NCBI RefSeq assembly: GCF_018619435.1
Contig: NZ_JAHFZF010000003.1
Coordinates: forward strand, 62,001-126,000
Direction: 5' to 3'
DNA: 64,000 bases
From: Rhodoferax sp. U11-2br
GTDB taxonomy: Bacteria > Pseudomonadota > Gammaproteobacteria > Burkholderiales > Burkholderiaceae_C
The notes under the pieces were generated by a model. It was not told the origin of the DNA. It was given only the letters and a program-made list of their open reading frames with translations, and did not search any database. Shown in pieces: positions 8,474-14,286 of this stretch (positions are counted from its first letter, which is position 1; each line of letters begins with the position of its first letter). The position numbers were made by a program, and so were the translations under genes.

Positions 8474-8712
8474 GGCTGCACCTCGGCGCTGGCCCAGAGC
8501 ACGGCCAGCCAGAGCAGCAGCAACACCGGCAACACAAGCAGCAGCCGCTGCCAGGCGGGCCAGCCCAGCACACTGCCGCGCAGGCCTGGGTTTGACTCGC
8601 GTAGGTTGCCCTGCGCTGCCGGATGGGTGTGGGTATGACCCGCGCCATGGTCGTGGTGTTGACCTGGCGCGGGCTGGGTGGCTGGGCTGTGGGGGGGGTG
8701 AGAAGAGGGCAT
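8467..8712 (-). CDS. Small His-rich single-pass membrane protein, unknown
   Basis: An 81-aa ORF that is the first gene of the znu-type operon. The N-terminal third holds HHDHGAGHTHTH, a likely metal-binding stretch. The C-terminal part holds one strongly hydrophobic helix (about 54-74, LLLVLPVLLLLWLAVLWA). It ends in PW, with its TGA inside the first codons of the ATPase gene. I do not recognise a family. Its His-rich tail and position suggest a metal-related role (chaperone, sensor or transporter accessory), which is inference. A longer upstream reading is possible, but it would run across the operator region and into the regulator gene. Confidence 0.5.
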   Translation of the reverse strand: MPSSHPPHSPATQPAPGQHHDHGAGHTHTHPAAQGNLRESNPGLRGSVLGWPAWQRLLLVLPVLLLLWLAVLWASAEVQPW

Positions 8713-8746
8713 CAAACAGAGCGGCTGTTTCGCTAGTGCAACTGGG

Positions 8747-8767
8747 TTGCGGTATAGTGTATCGCAA
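8747..8767. promoter_or_regulatory. Palindromic operator, Fur/Zur-type candidate 1
   Basis: A 21-base near-perfect inverted repeat with arms TTGCG and CGCAA around GTATAGTGTAT, itself nearly symmetric. It lies 34 bases upstream of the His-rich ORF and 62 bases upstream of the divergent Fur-family gene, so it could control both arms. GCAAC-TGG-GTTGC (8738-8750) overlaps its left side. Confidence 0.55.
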
Positions 8768-8772
8768 TTGAC

Positions 8773-8797
8773 TTGCATTTTTGAGTTAATGCAACTC
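8773..8797. promoter_or_regulatory. Palindromic operator, candidate 2
   Basis: TTGCATT and AATGCAA, 8 bases apart (8773-8794), form an inverted repeat that shares the TTGC/GCAA ends of the neighbouring 21-base palindrome. An overlapping repeat GAGTT-N5-AACTC sits at 8783-8797. It is a likely second site for the same regulator, close to the start of the Fur-family gene, consistent with autoregulation. Confidence 0.45.
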
Positions 8798-8829
8798 AAT
8801 GGCAATAATCTTGATTTGAGGCCCACACC

Positions 8830-9351
8830 ATGACGGTTTCTTCTGCACACCCGGCGCACACGGACCCCATCGACGCGCTGCTCTCGGCCCACGGCTTGCG
8901 ACGCACGGTGGCGGCGCGCCTGGTCTTGGGCTGGTTTCTGGCGCACGCCGATACCAGTTACACCCATGCGCAGTTGTTGTCGGCCTTGCAGGGCGCCGAG
9001 CCCGACAAGGGTGTGACGCTGGACCGTGTCACGCTGTACCGCCTGATCGACCGGCTGACCCAGGTGGGCCTGTTGTTGTGCCGGGTGGACGCCAACCGGG
9101 TGCGCCGTTACCAGGCCATGCCCGAGAGTGTCAAAGCCATGCCGCACTTTGAATGCCAGACCTGCCACCGCGACAGCCCGCTGGCCGGTGCGTTGCAAGG
9201 CAATGCGCTGGACCTGGAAGCCGCCGCCCAAAATGCCTTGCAGGCGCTCAAGGCCTTGGGTTATGAGGGCCTGAGTCTGGATCTGGCGGTGCGTGGTGTC
9301 TGTGCCGACTGCGCCAGCGCGGCGGCAGTGCAGGCCAAGGTCGACGCATGA
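8830..9351 (+). CDS. Fur-family metal regulator, probably Zur
   Basis: A 173-aa DNA-binding repressor of the Fur superfamily. The winged-helix part covers about 15-95 (LRRTVAARLVLGWFLAHA, then VTLDRVTLYRLIDRLTQVGLL, the recognition region). The metal-binding part has two CxxC pairs (Cys109/112 and Cys158/161) that would hold a structural zinc, plus His106 and His113. The usual HHH motif of iron Fur is absent. It is divergent from a znu-type operon and overlaps by 4 bases an ABC ATPase gene, which points to zinc as the signal. Palindromes in the 117-base divergent region are the likely targets. Confidence 0.8.
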   Translation: MTVSSAHPAHTDPIDALLSAHGLRRTVAARLVLGWFLAHADTSYTHAQLLSALQGAEPDKGVTLDRVTLYRLIDRLTQVGLLLCRVDANRVRRYQAMPESVKAMPHFECQTCHRDSPLAGALQGNALDLEAAAQNALQALKALGYEGLSLDLAVRGVCADCASAAAVQAKVDA

Positions 9352-10010
9352 TCCACAGCACCGGGCTCAGTTACCACTACCCGGGCGGTGCCATGCTGGC
9401 GTTTCCAGATGTGGCGGTGGCGCCCGCCACGGTGTTGTTGCTCAGTGGCCCCTCGGGCTGTGGCAAATCGACGTGGCTGGCGCTGGTGGCGGCGTTGGTG
9501 GCGCCCACGGGTGGCCAACTGGAGGTGGCCGGGCAGTCACTGACCACGCTCAAGCCTGCTGCTGCCGATGCCTGGCGCGCCCGGACCATCGGGTTTTTGC
9601 CCCAGAAATTGCATTTGAGCGCTGCGCTGACCGTGTACCAGAATCTGGCCATGGCGCAGTGGGCGGCCGGTGTGCCGGAAAACGCTGCACGCATCAAGCA
9701 GGCGCTGGCGTCATTGGGTGTGGCCGAGTTGTCCGCGCGCCTGCCCGCACAGCTCTCGGGTGGGCAGGCGCAGCGGGTGGCGCTGGCGCGTTCGGTGCTG
9801 CTGCAGCCCGCAATGATCCTGGCCGATGAACCCACCGCGAGCCTGGACGATGCCGCTGCCGCCGATGCGGTGGCGCTGCTGCTGGCCACCGCCCAAACCC
9901 AAGGCGCGACCCTGGTGATTGCCACCCACGATGCCCGGGTGGCCCAGCTGATCCCGCCCAAGCCTGATGGTAAAAATGGCTTTGAGCCCTTATTCTTAAA
10001 GGGTCAGTAG
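9348..10010 (+). CDS. LolD/MacB-type ABC transporter ATP-binding protein
   Basis: A 220-aa ATPase of the family that pairs with FtsX-like permeases. It has Walker A GPSGCGKST (34-42), signature LSGGQAQRVALAR, Walker B MILADEPTASLD and an H-loop in VIATHD. The start overlaps the regulator's stop (ATGA), so it is translationally coupled to it. The last ten or so codons (NGFEPLFLKGQ) are formed by a copy of the dispersed palindromic repeat, so the natural C terminus was probably replaced. With the next gene it should form a mechanotransmission-type transporter; the operon suggests zinc homeostasis. Confidence 0.85.
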   Translation: MIHSTGLSYHYPGGAMLAFPDVAVAPATVLLLSGPSGCGKSTWLALVAALVAPTGGQLEVAGQSLTTLKPAAADAWRARTIGFLPQKLHLSAALTVYQNLAMAQWAAGVPENAARIKQALASLGVAELSARLPAQLSGGQAQRVALARSVLLQPAMILADEPTASLDDAAAADAVALLLATAQTQGATLVIATHDARVAQLIPPKPDGKNGFEPLFLKGQ

Positions 10011-10020
10011 CTATGGAATA
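9978..10020 (-). repeat. Dispersed palindromic repeat, copy 2 (reverse)
   Basis: On the minus strand it reads CATAGCTACTGACCCTTTAA and then GAATAAGGGCTCAAAGCC. It spans the last codons and stop of the LolD-type ATPase gene and ends just before the permease start, so it supplies both coding sequence and intergenic spacer. Confidence 0.65.
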
Positions 10021-10026
10021 CACAGC

Positions 10027-11229
10027 GTGAAGACCTTGTTGTTGGCCTGGCGTTACCTGTGGGCGCGGCCCCTAGGTGCGGCACTTAATGTGCTGCTGCT
10101 GGCGCTGGGTCTGGCGTCGATCACTTTTTTGCTGCTGGTGGGCTACCAGCTGGAGCGCGCTTTTGACCGCGATCTGGCCGGTATCGATGTGGTGGTGGGT
10201 GCCAAGGGTAGCCCGATGCAGCTGATCCTGAGCGGTGTGTTGCATGTGGATGTGCCGACCGGCAATGTGCCGCTCAAAGCCATTCGTGAGCTTGAAAGCC
10301 ACCCGCAGGTGGCGCAGATCATCCCGATCAGCCTGGGTGACAACTTCCGCGCCTACCGCATTGTGGGCACCAGCACCGATTACATCCGCCACTACAACGC
10401 GCAGCTGGCGCAGGGCCAGCTCTGGACCACGCCGATGCAGGTGGTGCTGGGCTCGACGGTGGCGCGACAGCTTGGCCTGCGGCTGGGCCAGACCTTTGTT
10501 GGCTCGCACGGTCTGGCCGCGGGTGGCCATGTGCATGGTGACAGTACCTACACCGTGGTGGGCATCCTGCAGCCCAGCGCCAGTGTGCTGGACCGCCTGA
10601 TCCTGACCGACACGGCCTCGGTCTGGAAGGTGCACGAGGACTACACCGCGCTCGATGACGAGGATCGTGCGGTGATGGAGGACGAGCGCGAGATCACCCT
10701 GGCGCTGGTGCGCTACACAACCCCGATGGCGGCGCTGACCTTCCCGCGTTATATCAACAGCAGCACCGACATGCAGGCCGCCGCGCCAGCGGTTGAGATC
10801 ACCCGGCTCTTGCACATGTTGGGCCTGGGCACCGAGGTGCTGCGTGCGTTTGCGGCGGTGCTTTTGCTCACTGCGGGGCTGAGTGTGTTCATCGCGTTAT
10901 GGAGCGCGGTGCGTGAGCGCCGGGCCGACTTGGCGCTGCTGCGCATGCTGGGCGCACCGCCCCGGCGGGTGGCGGCTTTGCTGCTGTGTGAGGCGCTCTG
11001 GCTGGGCCTGCTGGCGGGCGCACTTGGCTTGCTGCTGGGCCAGGGCTGCACCGCCGCGCTGGGCTGGTTCCTGCAACTCGACAGCTCACTGCTGGTGGGC
11101 GGCTGGGTCTGGCCGCCCGATCTGTGGCTGGTGCCAGCCTTGGCGTTGGTCGTTTCACTGGGGGCGGCGCTGCTGCCGGCGCTGGGGGCGTACCGCGTCA
11201 GTGTGCTGGAACTGCTGCAGGGCCGATGA
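10027..11229 (+). CDS. FtsX/MacB-type ABC transporter permease
   Basis: A 400-aa inner-membrane protein starting with GTG. One hydrophobic helix near 15-40 is followed by a periplasmic domain of about 220 residues and three C-terminal helices (about 275-300, 315-345 and 365-390), the FtsX arrangement. The periplasmic domain has a His/Gly segment (GSHGLAAGGHVHGD, near 158-171) that could bind metal. The cytoplasmic loop RERRADLALLRMLGAPPRRV is the coupling helix region. It pairs with the ATPase just upstream. I recall ABC/FtsX genes with DUF3299 partners in the zinc-regulated zrg locus of Vibrio; the same role here is inference. Confidence 0.82.
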   Translation: MKTLLLAWRYLWARPLGAALNVLLLALGLASITFLLLVGYQLERAFDRDLAGIDVVVGAKGSPMQLILSGVLHVDVPTGNVPLKAIRELESHPQVAQIIPISLGDNFRAYRIVGTSTDYIRHYNAQLAQGQLWTTPMQVVLGSTVARQLGLRLGQTFVGSHGLAAGGHVHGDSTYTVVGILQPSASVLDRLILTDTASVWKVHEDYTALDDEDRAVMEDEREITLALVRYTTPMAALTFPRYINSSTDMQAAAPAVEITRLLHMLGLGTEVLRAFAAVLLLTAGLSVFIALWSAVRERRADLALLRMLGAPPRRVAALLLCEALWLGLLAGALGLLLGQGCTAALGWFLQLDSSLLVGGWVWPPDLWLVPALALVVSLGAALLPALGAYRVSVLELLQGR

Positions 11230-11278
11230 ATACCGATCTGTTGTTGTCCATCCCCCTTGAACTTAGTCTGGAGTTTGT

Positions 11279-11527
11279 ATGAAAAAAAGCCTTCTAGCCC
11301 TTATTTTGATTGGATCATCTGCTGCATTTAGCATAGCTGCGACGGCGCCGCTGGACAAAACCACCCAAGAAGACATCGCACGCCACCGGGCCATGGCCAC
11401 CGCGCACGAAAACGCGGCCAAATGCCTGGAGTCGGGCAAGTCCGACGAGGTCTGTGAAAAGCAGTTGCAGGTGGAATGCAAGGGCCTGGCGATTGGCAAG
11501 TTTTGCGGCATGAAACACACCCACTAA
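11279..11527 (+). CDS. Small exported cysteine-containing protein, unknown
   Basis: An 82-aa protein with a signal peptide (about 1-21, KKSLLALILIGSSAAFSIAA). The mature part of about 60 residues has four cysteines (CLESGKSDEVC, VECKGLAIGKFC) that could form two disulfides or a metal site, and ends in MKHTH. TGGAG lies 8 bases upstream of the ATG. It sits between the FtsX-type permease and the DUF3299 gene and so is probably a periplasmic partner of that transporter. Part of the signal peptide coding sequence resembles half a copy of the dispersed repeat. I do not recognise a named family. Confidence 0.65.
   Translation: MKKSLLALILIGSSAAFSIAATAPLDKTTQEDIARHRAMATAHENAAKCLESGKSDEVCEKQLQVECKGLAIGKFCGMKHTH
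11284..11310 (-). repeat. Possible half copy of the dispersed repeat (within a signal peptide)
   Basis: GCCTTCTAGCCCTTATTTT (11289-11307) matches the reverse complement of the right half of the repeat (AATAAGGGCTAGAGGCC) with one change. The left arm is missing or degenerate. It encodes part of the hydrophobic core of the signal peptide of the small exported protein. Confidence 0.35.
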
Positions 11528-11556
11528 CATCCATGAGTTTCACCAAGGGGTTGTCC

Positions 11557-12096
11557 ATGACGGATGGGTTGCGCGCCACAGGGCGCTTGGGCTGGCGGGG
11601 TGTGGCGCTGACTGTCCTGCTGTTGGCGACGGCCGCGCCAACACTGGCTCAGCTTAGTTCACCGATGGCCGGTGTGCCTGCGGGTACCGGCCCGGGTGTG
11701 CACAGCCCCAACAGCCCGTTTGCGCCGCTGGTCGAACGCGCCGATGTTTTGCCATGGTCGCTGCTGTCGGATGTCAAGGTCAACGTGGTCAAGAAACGGG
11801 TGCTGCCGACCTTTCCCGCCGCCGTGCTGGCGCTGGACGGCAAGACCCAGCGGGTGCAGGGTTTCATGATGCCGCTGAGCCCGGGTCAGAAACAAACCCA
11901 TTTCCTGCTGACCTCGGTGCCGCTGACCTGCGCCTTCTGCACACCCGGCGGGCCCGAGAGCATGATCGAGGTCAAGACCCGAACCCCGGTCAAGTACTCG
12001 CTGGAGCCGGTGTTGGTGGAGGGCACCTTGGCCGTCTTATCAGACGATCCGACGGGTCTGTATTACCGCATGCAGGATGGTCAGCAAACCAGGTGA
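11557..12096 (+). CDS. DUF3299 family exported protein
   Basis: A 179-aa protein with a signal peptide ending near APTLAQ (about residue 30). The mature protein carries the DUF3299 pattern: PWSLLSDVKV near the start, LDGKTQRVQGFMMPLSPGQKQTHFLLTS, then the cysteine pair PLTCAFCTPGGP. The ATG at 11557 is preferred to 11533 because AAGGGG lies 7 bases upstream; both give the same mature protein. DUF3299 proteins are commonly next to LolD/FtsX-type transporter genes, as here. The CxxC in a periplasmic protein suggests metal or thiol chemistry, but the molecular role is not established to my knowledge. Confidence 0.8.
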   Translation: MTDGLRATGRLGWRGVALTVLLLATAAPTLAQLSSPMAGVPAGTGPGVHSPNSPFAPLVERADVLPWSLLSDVKVNVVKKRVLPTFPAAVLALDGKTQRVQGFMMPLSPGQKQTHFLLTSVPLTCAFCTPGGPESMIEVKTRTPVKYSLEPVLVEGTLAVLSDDPTGLYYRMQDGQQTR

Positions 12097-12152
12097 ACCA
12101 GCCCGTCCAAACACGGTTTCTGCCTTGAATCTGGGCCGGACTTGATCCTTGT

Positions 12153-12174
12153 CATGTTTTGCGTGCAAAACATG
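12153..12174. promoter_or_regulatory. Long perfect inverted repeat, possible operator
   Basis: Ten-base arms CATGTTTTGC and GCAAAACATG are separated by only GT. It lies 53 bases before the DUF3149 gene and downstream of the zinc island. The 2-base loop is too tight for a good RNA hairpin, so a dimeric repressor site is more likely. No matching regulator is seen in the window. Confidence 0.5.
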
Positions 12175-12226
12175 TCGCACAGTAGGGCTTTAGGCCGTAT
12201 TGAGCTGATTGACAAGGAGCCAAACC

Positions 12227-12370
12227 ATGAAAGCGTTGCAAGATCTTTTTTCCACTGACTACGGGCTGATGAGCCTGGTGGTCATCGCGGTGGTGATTGT
12301 GGGCCTGGGCGGGGCGTACGCCGTTTTGTTCAAGAAAATCGCCGAATCCGAGCGGTCTTCACACCAGTAA
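12227..12370 (+). CDS. DUF3149 family small membrane protein
   Basis: A 47-aa protein: a short N terminus (MKALQDLFSTDYGLMSL), one hydrophobic helix (about 14-35, rich in Val, Ile and Gly) and a basic then polar tail. The AAGGAG 7 bases before the ATG and the start MKALQDLFSTDYG match the DUF3149 family of very small betaproteobacterial membrane proteins. Function is unknown. It is followed by a strong terminator, so it is either the last gene of the zinc island transcript or a single-gene unit driven from the palindromic region upstream. Confidence 0.75.
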   Translation: MKALQDLFSTDYGLMSLVVIAVVIVGLGGAYAVLFKKIAESERSSHQ

Positions 12371-12422
12371 ACCGTTGCTGGATGCCCGGGCTGCCAGCCC
12401 CGTCCATCCTGTAGATCCTCTC

Positions 12423-12464
12423 ACAAAAGCCACCTCGGTCAGCGCCGAGGTGGCTTTTGTGTTT
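12423..12464 (+). terminator. Rho-independent terminator
   Basis: A perfect 16-bp stem (ACAAAAGCCACCTCGG with CCGAGGTGGCTTTTGT) and 6-base loop, followed by GTTTTC. It ends the DUF3149 transcript. The T-rich arm and symmetric A-run mean it could also work in the other direction. Confidence 0.85.
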
Positions 12465-12501
12465 TCATACGCTGTCGTTGTTATCCCATGTGTCGTCTGA
12501 A

Positions 12502-13452
12502 GTGAACAGTCCTGTTGTCTCGGCCTTGTTGCCAGTGGTTTTTTTGATTGCTATCGGGTTCATCGCTGTTCGAGCTGGACTGATCCGGGTGGAGGCCAAC
12601 AAGGACCTCTCCAACCTGGTGTTTTCGGTGCTCACACCGGCCTTGCTGTTTCGCACCATGAGCACGGTGCATGTGGAGCAGCTCAACTTCCGGCCACTGC
12701 TCATGTACTTCGCTGCGGTGCTGCTGCTGTTCATGGGCGTTTTTGTGGGCAAGGGCCGCGACCACCGGGCCGCCGTGCTGGCGCTGGCGTGTACCTTCAG
12801 CAACACCGTGATGATTGGCATCCCGCTGATCAGCCTGGCCTACGGGCAGGCCGGCATGGTCACGCTGCTGACCCTGGTGTCGGTGCATTTGCTGGTGATG
12901 TTGACCATCACCACCGTGGTGTTGGAGATGGCCAGTGCCCGCCAGGCGCGCTTGGCCGGGCAGGGCGGCCAGCAACACATGGCGCTGACGGTGTTGTTGG
13001 CCTTGAAGGGCGGACTGATCCACCCGGTGCCGATGCCGATCATTGCGGGTTTGTTGTTTGCGCAGACCGGGCTGGTGTTGCCCGAGGTGGTGGACCGGCC
13101 GCTGCAGTTGCTGGGCGGTGCCTTTGGCCCGGTGGCGCTGGTGCTGGTGGGCGCGATGCTGACACAGGTGCAGATTGGAACCCACCTGAAAGCGGCGCTG
13201 GGCATCAGCCTGCTGAAAAACCTGGCCCTGCCTTTGCTGGTGGCGCTTTTGGGCTTGGGGCTGGGCATGGCGGGCCCCACATTGAACGTGATGATCGTCA
13301 CCGCCGCCTTGCCCATGGGCGCTAATGTGTTCCTTTTTGCCCAGCGCTACGAGGTGGCGCAAGAGCTGGTGACCGCCAGCCTGGCGGTGTCCACTCTGCT
13401 GGGCCTGCTGACGATTTCGCTGGTGATGGCCTTGGTGGCCTGGCTCGGCTGA
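12502..13452 (+). CDS. Auxin efflux carrier (AEC) family permease
   Basis: A 316-aa membrane protein with about ten hydrophobic segments and the inverted-repeat architecture of AEC transporters. Diagnostic segments are GFIAVRAGLIRVEANKDLSN, FSVLTPALLFRTMS, ALACTFSNTVMIGIPLI and the C-terminal TAALPMGANVFLFAQRY. Bacterial members export or import malate, malonate and related anions; the substrate cannot be told. There is no ATG near the expected N terminus. GTG at 12502 (VNSPVVSALLPV) is the best guess, with GTG at 12490 or TTG further upstream as alternatives. The gene begins about 40 bases after a strong terminator. Confidence 0.8.
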   Translation: MNSPVVSALLPVVFLIAIGFIAVRAGLIRVEANKDLSNLVFSVLTPALLFRTMSTVHVEQLNFRPLLMYFAAVLLLFMGVFVGKGRDHRAAVLALACTFSNTVMIGIPLISLAYGQAGMVTLLTLVSVHLLVMLTITTVVLEMASARQARLAGQGGQQHMALTVLLALKGGLIHPVPMPIIAGLLFAQTGLVLPEVVDRPLQLLGGAFGPVALVLVGAMLTQVQIGTHLKAALGISLLKNLALPLLVALLGLGLGMAGPTLNVMIVTAALPMGANVFLFAQRYEVAQELVTASLAVSTLLGLLTISLVMALVAWLG

Positions 13453-13725
13453 GGGTTTGGCACTGCGGGTCCGGCGTTTCTGCCGGGTTTGTCCCGATGT
13501 GTCTTGACTTGACGCGTTGTGGTGCCGCCCTCACACTGGTTGTGATGAGGCTTTGATGCGGCCGCCTTGGCTCCCACCCATTGTCCACTGACTTCACCCG
13601 GCTAGGCCTTTTGCTCTGCCCCAACTGTCTGATGGCATCTGGTGAATCATGTATATGAAAATATGCATTTAATATATAATTTTGATAAATTTTATAGTTT
13701 GATGTTGAAAAAATGGAGTTAAAGC
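13453..13725 (+). promoter_or_regulatory. AT-rich leader and probable promoter region of cheW
   Basis: A 273-base gap without a gene. The first 170 bases have ordinary composition; 13640-13710 is strikingly AT-rich for this genome (runs such as ATGCATTTAATATATAAT and TTGATAAATTTTATAG). TATAAT at 13675-13680 is a possible -10. TGGAGTT (13712-13718) is the cheW ribosome-binding site. No sigma-28 consensus is evident. Confidence 0.4.
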
Positions 13726-14250
13726 ATGAAAAACACAGACGCTGTGCAAAGTGGGGCAACACCTGTCTCGGCCATGAACCGGGTCACCCAAGACTTGGCC
13801 ATCAGTGAGTTTTTGGCGTTTAAGCTGGGCGAGGAAGAGTACGGCATCGACATCTTGCGGGTGCAGGAAATCCGCTCGTTCGAGCGTCCCACCCGCATGG
13901 CCAATGCGCCCGAACATATTTTGGGGGTGGTCAACCTGCGTGGTGTGATCGTGCCGGTGGTGGACATGCGCATCAAGTTTCAGCTCAACCCCGTCAACTA
14001 CGACAGTTTCACCGTGGTGATTGTTCTGAACATTGGCAGCCGGGTCGTGGGCATGGTGGTGGATGGTGTCTCTGATGTCATCACCCTGAGCCCGGAGCAA
14101 CTGCGCCCGGTGCCCGAGTTGTCTTCGGCCATTGGCAGTGATCACTTGTTGGCCATTGGTTCGCTGGAGAACCGCATGTTGATTCTGATTGACATCGAAA
14201 AACTCATGTCCAGTGCGGATCTGGGCTTGGTGTCCAGTCTGGTGCACTGA
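13726..14250 (+). CDS. cheW: Chemotaxis adaptor protein CheW
   Basis: A 174-aa cytoplasmic adaptor that couples chemoreceptors to the CheA kinase. The CheW fold covers about 25-165: FLAFKLGEEEYGIDILRVQEIR, APEHILGVVNLRGVIVPVVDMR (the receptor/CheA contact region with the invariant NLRG) and the C-terminal LLAIGSLENRMLILIDIEKLM. It is followed after 36 bases by a chemoreceptor gene, with no cheA, cheR or cheB in view, so the pair is either the edge of a chemotaxis cluster moved apart or an accessory array module. Confidence 0.93.
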   Translation: MKNTDAVQSGATPVSAMNRVTQDLAISEFLAFKLGEEEYGIDILRVQEIRSFERPTRMANAPEHILGVVNLRGVIVPVVDMRIKFQLNPVNYDSFTVVIVLNIGSRVVGMVVDGVSDVITLSPEQLRPVPELSSAIGSDHLLAIGSLENRMLILIDIEKLMSSADLGLVSSLVH

Positions 14251-14286
14251 GCGCCGGAGCAACAGTTTCAACTTGGGGAGACAGCG

